Shown: positions 33,411 through 44,100 of the stretch, piece by piece
Layout of the letters: every line of letters begins with the position of its first letter
Numbering within the stretch: position 1 is the first letter of the stretch
NCBI GenBank assembly: GCA_012934845.2
Contig: WNNJ02001765.1
Coordinates: 124,001-188,000, forward strand
Length of the DNA stretch: 64,000 bases
Source: Pomphorhynchus laevis
Taxonomy: Eukaryota; Acanthocephala; Palaeacanthocephala; Echinorhynchida; Pomphorhynchidae
Reading direction: 5' to 3'
The notes under the pieces: generated by a model
The model's database searches: none
What the model saw: only the letters and a program-made list of their open reading frames with translations
What the model was told of the DNA's origin: nothing
Program-made: the position numbers and the translations under genes

Positions 33411-34119
33411 TTATTTATTTGCATAGCTTTTCAGTATGGATTGAAAAGAAAAACAAATATTGCAGTCAGTAAAGAGGCAGTGAAAAATATTCAATATCAG
33501 TTATATACAGTTTACATCAGTTTAGCAAATGTCATAAATTGTAATATTTTTATCAAGTTTATCGTCGTATCCGTTTCTATTCAAACGTAAAAAGGTTAGA
33601 GAGATTATGCCTACAAATACTTACGAAAACCTAGATTTGTGCAAAGTAGCAAAGTATCGATATTATTACAACCGATGCAGTATTGCCGACCGCCCAGCCG
33701 CTGAAGTTAACAACTGAGCTGTCGCCACAATAAACGACTGAGCTGCCGGTGCAACTCACGACAGTCTAGCCGTCTCAATCTGTGAACAACCGCTATACCA
33801 AATCGCAAACACATACGTTCTCCGTGCTCGGTATGTCGTCAGCGCATCGTTTTGAACTTCACAAGACTGAACCGCAAAACATGGCCCAAAACCCTGTTGC
33901 TCAGGCTCAGGACTACTGCCCTCATTTGATTCCAACCAAGAGATTGTTAGTAATCGTTCTGATATGGTTGCATACAGTACCAATTATAGATCCGAACAAT
34001 CAACGCGCACAAAATGTATGACGGACCGCGTGCATGTAATAAGACGTAATCCACGAGGGGCAAGGCCAGCTGTAGCTGCACAACTCTCTGAGTTAATGAG
34101 TGACGTTGTAGCGCTACCG
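33411..34119. other. Unassigned stretch before an RT fragment
   Basis: 33411-33780 is AT-rich with no recognisable feature. 33782-34021 is open on the plus strand (AHRFELHKTEPQNMAQNP...) and may be the decayed N-terminus of the downstream reverse-transcriptase element, but no motif supports this. Confidence 0.4.
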
Positions 34120-35574
34120 ACTGATGAGTCGGCGTGATAAACTCTATTTTATTTCCCAAAAATCGCGCTTCGTGTGCCAAATAAGATTCAGAACTCTTCG
34201 TCAACTGGAACCATTGCAGGGCAGATTCGCAACCATTGCAGGGCAAATTCGAATAGTATGCAATGACGCTACACTGTTGCAAAGCGACGAAATTACTACA
34301 TCTGCACTGAAGGCGAAGCATCTTCCTCGACGTCTTACAACATATAGGCGATCTTTTAATTTAAAACCCGAGTACGGAATGGTTGTTACCGCCGTGTCCA
34401 TAACTTCAACACTTCAGTTCTTCCCGACGTCTTCAGCAGCAGGCCTGGATGGCATGAGTCCCATGCACCTACGAGACCTTAGGTATTCTAATGGCGCGCT
34501 TGCGATTCATCTTGCTAATGCATTGGCGAACTTGATTTCGACTCCCTCAGCATGATGATGCCGGAAAATGTTTCTAAAATTCTTTATTGAGGCAGACCAC
34601 TCGCCTTCTCAAAAAAGACGGTGGCATTCGACCGATTGCAGTGGGATTTACCATTCGTGGCATAGCCGTCAAGTTCGGAAGCCAGCTCGCTATCTAGTTG
34701 CTTGTCGATCAACTTCTTCCGGTCCGGTTAGGCGTCGGCGTACGATGCGGTGTCGAGGCAGCAGTATATGCCTCTCGTACGTTTCTGTGCGGCATCGCAA
34801 TCCGGTACCAGGCAATGATTAAACTGAATTTTAGTAATGCCTTCAATTGCGTAAGCAGAGACACAGTCGTGTTTAACGTCGCTCGTCATGTTCCTCATAT
34901 CCTACCATTCATTAACCTATGCTACGCCCTCCCGAGTATTCTTATATTTGGTAGTGAGCACATTATATACAGCGAAGGCATCCAACAGGGTGATCCGCTG
35001 AAGCCCAGTGATTTTCTGCCTGGCAGTTAACGCTCTAACACACAGTATGGAGTCTTGCATCAATATTTGGTACTTGGATGACTGCATTCTGGGCGGTACT
35101 GCAGCCATCATCCTCTCAGACATTCGAAAAATTCAGGCAAGGCTGTTTGAAATTGGATTGGAGCTAAACTCCGGAAAGTGTGAGGTAATCATATACAACC
35201 CAGATCTCAGAAGAAACATAATATGCCAACTAATTGAATGCCAGACACTTTCACCTCAAGACACTACGCTATTGGGAGCTCCTCTAGGAGGTCAAACTAA
35301 TATTAATGGAGCTATGTATAAAGCTGTAAACGAGCTTCATAACGCAAGAAAAAGACATCGATTTAAGTACTTAAGTACCCATGACGCTTTCCTACTTCTG
35401 CGAAGCTCGCTCTGCATTCCGAAAATAGCTTTCCTCCTTCGATGTTCCCCCTGCTTTGGGAGAGAGGAACTACATCAATTCGACGCAGAAGTCCGCCGTC
35501 TACTAATCATAGTACTGAATGTGACGCTTCCTGATTATGCGTGTCGGCAGACTATCTTACCGATCAGACTCTGA
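34120..35574 (+). pseudogene. Reverse transcriptase of an unassigned non-LTR-like element
   Basis: RT blocks appear in order across three frames: GLDGMSPMHLRDL (34445-34480), a GGIRPIAVGFTIR-type block (34622-34660), LGVGVRCGVEAAVYASRTF (34727-34785), LNFSNAFN at the motif A position (34820-34850), IQQGDPL (34980-35000) and WYLDDCILGG as the catalytic box (35071-35100). The frame 35008-35574 is open through the thumb region. This WYLDD type differs from all LINEs nearby. I know similar proteins in animals but cannot assign a named clade. Motif A has Asn where a catalytic Asp is expected, and frames shift at least twice. Confidence 0.7.
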
Positions 35575-36090
35575 GGTCTTGGTGTCCGACAAGCGCTAGA
35601 AGTCCCAATACTTGCTTGCGGCTATTCAGTATGCTTAACAAGAGGAGATAAACGGGGAATGAGTTTTCTCGTGTAAAGAATTAGAGCAGCGTTGCAACGA
35701 GGAAACGCGGCTTGTTTTGCGGAGTAGTCAGGAGAACCCTCTCTAAATTTCTAATGAACTGCATTTCTAATTATCTTTTAAATTTTAGCAAGTGTAATAT
35801 TTTAATAAAAAAAGTTATATACATGTTAATACTTTACTAGGAATTTAAGCAGGTGTGCAGATTATCAGGATCTGCGTAGGTTGTCAATCTTAGCTAATCC
35901 TAATTTAGACAAATGTGGACAAGAAAAAATGCAGTAAGGATTCACAAGAAAAGTCACATAATATACATTTACATTGAAGGAAAATGATGAATTGGAATAT
36001 TAATAATACAAAATTTATCATGGTAACTATGAATAGAAAGCCTCCGTAGTAATTGTCTCTTAATATAACAAGCGTTCTGCCACCGAGTCT
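35575..36090. other. Stretch with no recognised feature
   Basis: It is AT-rich with no reading frame I can relate to a family. Part may be the 3' end of the preceding RT element or the 5' end of the Penelope-like fragment. Confidence 0.4.
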
Positions 36091-36126
36091 TTAAAAATAT
36101 CTATGATAAATAAATTTCGGGGTTAA

Positions 36127-36628
36127 TATTGTAAAGTAATCGAAATTAATACTGGTATAAAACACTATTTCAGTATTAATTCTACAAAAGAATTTTTAGA
36201 ACAGACAAAAGGAATAATTTGAAACGGAATGAGACATTCTGGGGGGAATAATTATTTTTGTATCTAAATGCCATTCCTAGAAAAAAGAAATTGAATATTT
36301 CTTCGATATTTCGTTCGCTAACCGCGGACATTATCAAGAAGTATTGTAAGAACTTTAATAACCAATACTTTTTTAACGTAAAAAAAGTATTGGTTATTAA
36401 AGTTTTAACGTAAAAAAAGTAAAAATAAAAATCCAATAAAACCTAGGTTCATATGTAGTGCGTTTAAATGTACATTAAAACCACTTTCTGTCTATATGAA
36501 TAAAATACTTATAGTAATTAAAGCACATTTTAAAAAATATTGCAAGGTAATCGAAATTAATACTGGTATAAAACACTATTTCAGTATTAATTCTACAAAA
36601 GAATTTTTAGAACAGACAAAAGGAATAA
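36127..36628 (+). repeat. Direct duplication of about 90 bp within PLE-3
   Basis: 36127-36217 and 36538-36628 are nearly identical (two mismatches seen near the left end), offset by 411 bp. The second copy is in frame with the RT. The first is extra and is followed by unrelated sequence. Confidence 0.85.
36351..36404. repeat. Perfect 24-bp inverted repeat
   Basis: Arms 36351-36374 and 36381-36404 are exact reverse complements with a 6-nt loop (AACGTA). The 16 bases after the right arm repeat the loop region directly, which suggests a snap-back copying event. Confidence 0.92.
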
Positions 36629-37103
36629 ATTTTCAAAATATAAATACATACGATTTTAGTACGCTTTATACAAATCTAGATTTAGTAGATATTAAAGAAG
36701 CGTTAGTAAAATTAATTAATCTTATATTCGGAAAAAGATATACATATGTTATAATAATTATAACGCCTATCTAACAAAAATTAAACCATCAAAAAATATA
36801 AATATGTGGATAAAATTAAATTAATAGAATCCTTAAATATTTTAATAAATCAAAATTATTTAAAAGTTGGGACATCTATATTTAGACAAGTAAAAGTTGT
36901 TTCAATGGGTGGTAATAGTAGCCCAATTATAGCTGACTTGTTTTTAAGCTTTATAGAATATGAATTTGTTCAGAACTGTGTAAAAACTAAATCTAAACAA
37001 TATAAATATATGAAATATGTTTCGATACATTGATGATATATGTGTACTTAAGTAATCCACCATTTATGTAAAGTGAAAATAATTAGCTAATTTGAAAAAC
37101 AGC

Positions 37104-37170
37104 AATATGCGATAAATAGTCAAAAGCTATTATAGATTTTGCTAAGGCTTTTGACTATTTGTCGCATATT
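37104..37170. repeat. 24-bp inverted duplication of an RT motif
   Basis: Arms 37104-37127 and 37147-37170 are reverse complements with one mismatch, separated by 19 nt. Each arm encodes AFDYLSHI in its own direction. Confidence 0.9.
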
Positions 37171-37405
37171 TTATCGCATATTTATCGCATATTTGACCAT
37201 TTATCGCATATATGGCATATAAAGTTCATTCCTTACAATATTCAATGCATTTAATGTTGAGCGGTTAGTGCGAAAACCGAATTGTTCATGTGGAAGCAAA
37301 TAGTCGCGAAATTTAATGATGCGACGAATCACGGCGAAGGATAAAAGCTTATAGTTATGATTAAGAAGGGCGATATCACGATAAGAATCTACATTATTAG
37401 TGTCA
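37104..37405 (-). mobile_element. LINE RT fragment with fold-back end
   Basis: The minus strand reads YRDIALLNHNYKLLSF, then LLPHEQFGFRTNRSTLNALN (37215-37400), an RT1-2 region typical of non-LTR retrotransposons. At 37104-37170 the motif-A segment AFDYLSHI is present on both strands because a 24-bp segment is duplicated in inverted orientation. The clade is undetermined. Confidence 0.68.
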
Positions 37406-37800
37406 TATAATTAATTTATATATTAACAATACTGTATGTTTCTAGGTTTCGTTAAATATAGCTTTGTAAACAGTTTAATTTATTTAACAAATTATAAACG
37501 TCTTACAGTATGGATAAGTTACTAAAGCCAGAACCTCTGTCTGCTGATCCGAACGATTTAAATCCTGTCATAATTTGGGGGCACTGGAAGCGTTGTTTTC
37601 AAAAATTTTAACGTCCATTAGCGACCTAACTGACGAAAACTAATTAGATGCCTTAGTTAACCACGCTGCTCCAGATATTTATCGTCACATTAATAATATC
37701 AACACTTTAGACGAATCAATCCTTAGGCTAGATATACTTTATATTCAACCGCGAAACGAAATCTTCACATGATATCAGTTAGTGCGAAAACCGAATTGTT

Positions 37801-38263
37801 CGGTTTTACTAATATCACGCCTTCTAACTCCTTATCCCCACAAGCACGTCTGGACCACGATGTTTCCGCCTTCAGATCCATCCTCTCGTCTATTGTTCCT
37901 GCGGATAAACCATCCTTTTTCAAGGACATTTCTCCAGTCGCATTCATCCGTCTAAACAAATCTTCTCAATCTAATCCTTCCCAGCCCCCTCTCCTAAAAA
38001 TTGTTTTCAAGCATCGCTCTCACGCGTCTTCTGTCCTCTCTCAACGATTCAAACTCATGTCATCTTCAACCACTCGAATTTTCCCCGATCGCGCCCCTTC
38101 CGAAATCGCTCAAATCTCTTCAGCCCGCATCGAAAAACGTCGTCGCGAGGAAAACGGCGAAACTTCACTCGCCATCCGAAACATAGACGGAAATTTTCAA
38201 ATTGTCCACACCCGTCCAAAAATTCGATGGCGCTCCATCTCTCCTATGTGTCTTCTCCACTAG
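37801..38263 (+). pseudogene. L2-E ORF1, 5'-truncated
   Basis: C-terminal part of ORF1: SPQARLDHDVSAFRSIL, SPVAFIRLNKSSQSN, SHASSVLSQRFKLMSS and NIDGNFQIVHTRPKIRW. It corresponds to the end of the PHD-finger ORF1 of L2-A; the finger itself is missing by truncation. It ends at a TAG at 38261-38263 and overlaps the ORF2 start by 37 bases in a different frame. Confidence 0.75.
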
Positions 38264-41124
38264 TCTCTTTCGCCACAGCACACGGTTTCCGCCTCGGTCT
38301 CCTCAACACTAGATCTATTCTCAATAAATCCGATCTTATCCTCAACCTATTCACCAAGCAATCCATCGATCTCTTCTGCCTCACCGAATCCTGGCACTCA
38401 GATTCCGACGACCTTTCCATTCGCCGTCTGCTCTCTGCCGGTTGCTCCCTAGTCGAATCCGCCCGCCCCCTCAGCTCATGCCCTTCTAAATCCTCTAATC
38501 ATGGCGGCATCGTCGCATTCGCGCGTCACCCAGCGTCTCTTCGCAAAATCAATCCCCCTTTCAGTCCTTGCTCTTTTGAATTGCTCACTTGTCGTTATTC
38601 TAACCCGATCACTCTAGATCTCGCCATTGTATACCGTCCTGGTTCATCAGCTCCTACAGCCTTATTTTTTACCGAACTCGCTGACCTCCTTTCTCATTGT
38701 TCTTTGTCCTCAATCCCTTCACTCGTTCTAGGCGACTTCAATATCCGCCTAGACCGCCCCTCTTCCACAGATTCCATCCGCTTCATCAACATTCTATCCA
38801 ACTACAATTACAAACTAATCTCCACTGCCCCCACACATATACTTGGCGGGGCACTCGACATCATCGCTGTCCCCGATCATTTTGCTGCCCACACCTCACT
38901 GTCCATCTCTGATCCTGGTCTATCCGATCACTTTCTTATCACCCTTGATCTCGCTCGCAACCACACCCCTCCTCACACACCTACAATCCTACGTCGCCCT
39001 TGGAGAAATCTTGACCTTTCCCTTCTCCGCTCTGCCTTACTCAAATCGTCTCTATCATTACCCACAATAACATATTCATCTCCTCACGATCTCGCCTTTC
39101 TTTTCGACTCTGAACTCACATCCACTCTCGATATTCTCTTGCCCTTCAAGTCTCACCCACACCGTCGCTTGCACCGTGCCCCATGGTTTGACATCCAATG
39201 CCTACTCTCAAAGCGTCGACTCCGCCATGCTTTTCGAGTCTATCACCGCTCTCTCAGACGCGATTTCCGCTCGATCACTCCGTCTTTCCGTGATTCCTAT
39301 CTTGCTCTTCGCCGGTCTCATCTCAACCTACTACGTACCAAATGCAACTCCTTCTGGCAGCATAAAATAATCACTTCATTCAACTCTAAGACTCTCTGGC
39401 ATACTTTTAACTCAATCCTGGCTCGTTCCTCTACGCCTTGCAACATCAATGCTAATGATTATTCGTCATTTCTCCAGACTAAAGTATCCACGCTGCTCTC
39501 TCACACCCCGGTCTCCATCCTATTCCACTCTGCCCAGTCTACTCTCATCCTTCCCGAACTCTTTCATCTTCTCCCTGTATCACCTACAGAAGTATCATCT
39601 GTCCTCATGTCCTTGCCCAACAAAACCTCACCTGCCGATCCCCTGCCTACCCACATATTAAAATCTATATGCTCATCGATATCCCCATTTCTCACAACCT
39701 TGTTTAACTCGTCCATCCGCAGTCGTATCTTCCCTTCACACTGGAAATCCGCAATCGTTCGTCCCCTCCTTAAGAAACAATCGCTCGACCCCTCCCTTCC
39801 TTCCAGCTATCGCCCCATTTCACTACTCCCTACTCTTTCTAAGCTCTTAGAACGCCTCATCTTAATACAAATCAACGCTTATCTCTCCTCATCCAATCTG
39901 TACCCTCCTTTCCAATCCGCTTTCCGCTCTAATCACTCGACAGAAATCGCATGCATAAAAGTGTACAACGACTTACTCATTTCTCGAGACAAGGCTCTAT
40001 ATAGTGTTCTCATCTCCCTGGACCTCTCCTCCGCATTCGACATTGTCGACCACTCCGTCCTCCTTTCTCGCCTTCGTTATGATTACGGCTTTTCTTCCTC
40101 CTCCGTAGCTTGGTTCGCCTCATATCTATCCGACCGTTCCTTTCGCGTCTGTTCTAATTCATCATCCTCCCCTCCCATCCCTATTTTTTGCGGGGTTCCA
40201 CAAGGTTCAGTCCTAGGTCCCCTGCTTTTCTCTCTTTTGCTTGGCGATCTCTCTCCATTTATCAAACCTTACTCCTTTAACGTCATGCAATACGCCGATG
40301 ACATTCTAATCTATGCTCATGCACCCGCACATCGCATACACGATATCGCCATTTCTGCCTCCAACTGTCTCTCTTCTATCTACAAGCGTCTCTCCAATCT
40401 CCATCTCGTTCTAAACGCCGAAAAGTCCAAAATAATGTGGATCCTTCCCCGTAAACCAAGCATATCTCCTCCCATTGTATCTTTTGCCTCATCGATCATC
40501 CCTGTAGTCCACAATCTCACTTTCTTAGGCTTCCATTTCGATGATCACCTTTCCCTTAAACCCTTCGTCCGTGACAAGGTCCGCTCGTCTAACTTAATTC
40601 TTCGTGACATCCGCCGTATCCGCCCCCTTATCGACTTCCGTTCTTGTATGTCTCTTCTTTCATCGCTTCTTTTCCCTAAAATCGATTACTGCCTTAGCCT
40701 TTTCGCCAATTCTCCAAAATCCATCATCCTACCCCTACAACGAATAATCAACACCGCCGTTCGAGTGCTCTTTCGCCTCCGTCGCTTCGACCACACATCC
40801 ACATATTTTGCCCAACTCTCCTGGCCCACCATCCACATCCGCATCAAACTCCGCCTTCTTCTCATTACTTTTCGTCTCATCGCTGTCGGCTCCCCATCGT
40901 TCATCAACCTTCCTTTCTTAGACGATACTCGCCCCACCTCGCTATCGCTTCGTTCCTGTCATACCCTCTTACTCCACGTTCCTAATTACTCCAACAACTA
41001 CGGTCTCCGATCCTTCCTCGTCGCCGCCTCACTCGCCTGGAATCAACTCCCTCTCGACGTCCGCCGCGCTCCCTCTTTTATCACATTCAAACACCTCCTC
41101 CGTTCACACCTTCTCGACGCCTGA
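38227..41124 (+). CDS. L2-E ORF2: intact APE endonuclease-reverse transcriptase (965 codons)
   Basis: This protein nicks target DNA and reverse-transcribes the LINE RNA at the nick. The APE domain is at about residues 20-240 (LNTRSI 26-31, TESWH 53-57, GDFN 169-172, SDH 233-235). The RT domain is at about 500-740 (SYRPISLLPTLSKLLERL from 527, SLDLSSAFD 597-605, GVPQGSVLGP 656-665, YADDILIY 689-696). A C-terminal LPFLDDTRP/LLLHVPNYSNNYG region follows. There are no stops or frameshifts and all catalytic motifs are visible. The start ATGGCGCTCC lies inside the end of ORF1, so translation probably depends on reinitiation. The coding strand is very rich in C and T. It would be competent only in trans, because its own ORF1 is truncated. 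Confidence 0.9.
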   Translation: MALHLSYVSSPLVSFATAHGFRLGLLNTRSILNKSDLILNLFTKQSIDLFCLTESWHSDSDDLSIRRLLSAGCSLVESARPLSSCPSKSSNHGGIVAFARHPASLRKINPPFSPCSFELLTCRYSNPITLDLAIVYRPGSSAPTALFFTELADLLSHCSLSSIPSLVLGDFNIRLDRPSSTDSIRFINILSNYNYKLISTAPTHILGGALDIIAVPDHFAAHTSLSISDPGLSDHFLITLDLARNHTPPHTPTILRRPWRNLDLSLLRSALLKSSLSLPTITYSSPHDLAFLFDSELTSTLDILLPFKSHPHRRLHRAPWFDIQCLLSKRRLRHAFRVYHRSLRRDFRSITPSFRDSYLALRRSHLNLLRTKCNSFWQHKIITSFNSKTLWHTFNSILARSSTPCNINANDYSSFLQTKVSTLLSHTPVSILFHSAQSTLILPELFHLLPVSPTEVSSVLMSLPNKTSPADPLPTHILKSICSSISPFLTTLFNSSIRSRIFPSHWKSAIVRPLLKKQSLDPSLPSSYRPISLLPTLSKLLERLILIQINAYLSSSNLYPPFQSAFRSNHSTEIACIKVYNDLLISRDKALYSVLISLDLSSAFDIVDHSVLLSRLRYDYGFSSSSVAWFASYLSDRSFRVCSNSSSSPPIPIFCGVPQGSVLGPLLFSLLLGDLSPFIKPYSFNVMQYADDILIYAHAPAHRIHDIAISASNCLSSIYKRLSNLHLVLNAEKSKIMWILPRKPSISPPIVSFASSIIPVVHNLTFLGFHFDDHLSLKPFVRDKVRSSNLILRDIRRIRPLIDFRSCMSLLSSLLFPKIDYCLSLFANSPKSIILPLQRIINTAVRVLFRLRRFDHTSTYFAQLSWPTIHIRIKLRLLLITFRLIAVGSPSFINLPFLDDTRPTSLSLRSCHTLLLHVPNYSNNYGLRSFLVAASLAWNQLPLDVRRAPSFITFKHLLRSHLLDA

Positions 41125-41144
41125 TTCACAGTTTTGTTTTTGTT

Positions 41145-41181
41145 GTGGTCATGTAAGCGTGCGCTGGCACGCATTTGCCAC
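41145..41181 (+). promoter_or_regulatory. L2-E 3' stem-loop
   Basis: GTGG (41145-41148) and CCAC (41178-41181) enclose the hairpin GCGTGC (41157-41162), loop GCTG, GCACGC (41167-41172). It is positioned about 25 bp before the end of the element, as in the other L2-like copies. Confidence 0.68.
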
Positions 41182-44100
41182 GTTAAAATAAATCTTTTTT
41201 TTAAGCACATCTAGTAAACGATCGGACCAAACCCTTGAATTGATGAGTAAATAATGAACTTTTGAAGCTGTTTCTGCAGCGGAGCATCGAAATTTATTTG
41301 CTATGAATGTGTTTATCTGCGGACTAAAATAGTCATTCGTTAAGCGATGATTACTGGAATATTTAAATCTTGAAATGACGAAAGTATTTGAGATTGCCGT
41401 CAATTGGAAATTGCTCAGATTTAATCAGAAAGTTTCAACAAATCAACTGATTTCATTGATGCGGTGGATTCTGTAACGATCAGAAAAAATTGCGTAAAAA
41501 GAGAGAATGTCGATTCTGATCATACAAACTCAAATACTGACTTGCAACTAGCATCTGTCTGTCGCCAATCTTACTTTTGTGGGTTAGTTTTGCAAAGATA
41601 TCATCCACGTAAAAAATCATCTGCACGATACTACATCTGTAAATCTTGTAAAAAGCAAAACCATTATGCAAAAAATTATCAATCGTCCAAAATTATAAAA
41701 ACAAACACTCCAACATGTTCGAATAAGAAATTTCTTAAATAAATAACTTGACAAACACTAAAAATAACTAAAAAAGACAGTTGAAAAACAACAGTTTAAA
41801 ATCGATAAGGAAATCAAAATGTTTGGTCTTCACGATATTGTCATGGCCTCAGGTCCTGCGGGATCTGAGCCCTCTAGCCAATCCAACACATGTTCGAATA
41901 TTACACCCTCGGAAGCGGATTTGGCAAATATTTCTCTACAGACAATTCATCACTCGGAACTTGATGGAAGCTTTACAATTATAAAACTAAACAACCTTCA
42001 TTGTAGAGCCTTGGTCAACACCGGCAGTTCCGAAAATTATATGAACGATAAACTCGCTTGAAATTTAAACATTCGTCGAATCCCATTCAAAATCCAAATT
42101 AACATGACATCGTCAAATTTTAAGACGTCGACTGATGGGTGCTGTGTCGTAAATATTTACTACAGCGAAGTACTTCACCTGATCGTTCGTTTTTTAATCA
42201 TTGCAAACCTATACTCGAACGTGATCTTGGGACACCCTTTTATATCCAGATGCAAAAGAGTCATTTAATTCTGAAGGTCACCGACCATACTTAATACTAG
42301 AAACTTTAAAAGCCATGCATGTCAACTGCCCTATGTTATTTCCATCTATAAGTTCATTAATAAAACCGGTTACAACAAATTCTAGACGAATGTCAAGGGA
42401 CCATCGGATTTTTGTTACATGTTAAATAAATCGCCTACTAAAGGAAATATAATTGAACCCAGTCAATCAGCTTGGAGAGCACATGTTCCAGTTGTCGAAA
42501 ATTAATCAGGAAAAATGAGGATGGTAGTTGACTATTTCAGCACAATTAACAAATATGTAAATCAAGATGTGTATCCTTTATCGCGAATTAATACACTTGT
42601 TGAAAAGGTACCTGAATAGTCATACTTTACAAAATTTGACTTAACTTCAAGATACAATCAAGTACTTCTAAATGAGAGCGAACGTCATTTTACAGGTTTC
42701 AAAGCTAATTGTCGTTTATGCAAATTTATCAGAGTACCGTTTGGGTTAACTAATGCGCCACAGCTTTTCAGCGAATTATAGATGATATATGATCAAGAAA
42801 ATCACTACGAGGCACTTTTGCTTATCTGGACGATATCGCCATATGTGGACATTCGCAATCAGAACACGAGTCTAATCTTACAAAATTTATGCAGATGTTG
42901 AACTACTATAGATTAATTCTAAATGACCAAACGACCATTATGTGCCAATCAAATTGCATGTTTGGCTATTTAATCCAAAATGGACAATTGAGGCCTGGTC
43001 CGAAACTTATTTGAACACTTATTGACATGGAGTCACTGATAAATGTAAAGAATTTAAAGCGGATCATCGGGATGTTAGCTCATTATTCGAAATGGGTCAT
43101 CAATTTTTCAAAGAAACTTCATCCTCTTCTAGAGGTCTAGGAATGCCTCATGAACGAAAAAGCCAAGAATTCATTTTAGTGTCTTAAATATGAAATAGCT
43201 AAAGCAGTTATAATATCTATCAATGACGAAGTTCCGCTTACTGTCGAAATGGACGCTTCCGGTCATGTAATCAGGGCGGTGTTGTTGCATAATGGTTACC
43301 CGGTGGCTTTTTATTCTCAAACTCTTCGTGGCGCGAGTGCCAAATAGTTTGCGGTAGAAAAAGAAGTCTTAGCAATTGTGAAAGCAATCAAAGCATTTAT
43401 ACATTATATGCTTGGACGCCAGTTCCGATTGATCACCGATCAGAAAAGTGTCGCCTATATTTTTGACAAAGCACATCACAGCCGTATAAAAAACGATAAA
43501 ATGATCAGATTGTGGATTGAACTAGCCCCTTTCAATTTTGACATTATATATCGGCCAAGTAAGTTTAATATTTATGCAGACGTATTATCTCGCCAGGAAA
43601 TTTGTGCCGGTACCCGAAAACCTAATTTGAATGAAGTGTATGACCGGCATGTGAAATTTTGCCATCCAAGGATAACTCGCCATGCCTATTTCATAAAGGT
43701 GCGAAACCTTCCCTATTCATTTGATGACTTACGTACTGTCGTTTCTAATTGTAAAATCTGCGATTGCCTTAAACCTGAATTCTACAAACAAATCGATCGG
43801 AAATTAGTAAAAGCCAGCCAGTCGCTTGAGTGTATATCCATTGACTTCAAAGAACCTCTTCCAAAAAATTCGCGCATCGCTTTCCTTTTGTGGCTATAGA
43901 TGAATATTGTCATTTTCCAATGGCTTATCCATGTGATAACATGTCAACGGACACGGTGATATTTGTCTTGATGAAATATTTGTTATGTTTGGCACACCTT
44001 CGTTTATTCATTCTGATCGCGGTTGATGTTTCATGTTCAAACAGGTGACTAGATATCTTAATTTAGGAATCTCGAATAGTCAATAAACGCCATATAACCC

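Larger units (their letters stand above)
36090..37060 (+). mobile_element. PLE-3: Penelope-like reverse transcriptase fragment
   Basis: DFSTLYTNLDLVDIKEAL (near 36650-36705), a block resembling MGGNSSPIIADLFLSF (36905-36950) and RYIDDICVL (37023-37050) are Penelope-type RT motifs. No GIY-YIG endonuclease is visible. The fragment carries a ~90-bp direct duplication and a perfect 24-bp inverted repeat. It is broken in several places. Confidence 0.72.
37771..41205 (+). mobile_element. L2-E: young L2/CR1-like LINE inserted in the Gypsy fossil
   Basis: Flanked by a 5-bp target-site duplication CACAT (37766-37770 and 41206-41210). It is truncated inside ORF1; the first ~30 bp (37771-37800) are filler, and L2-like sequence starts near 37801. 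ORF2 is complete. It ends with the structured 3' UTR and AAATAAATC plus a T-run. Because the host element is interrupted in gag and ORF2 is still open, this insertion is much younger than its host. Confidence 0.9.

Noticed and set aside
37765-37959. Minus-strand frame at the L2-E start as a separate gene
   Set aside because: It is a shadow of the L2-E ORF1 frame and the junction filler.
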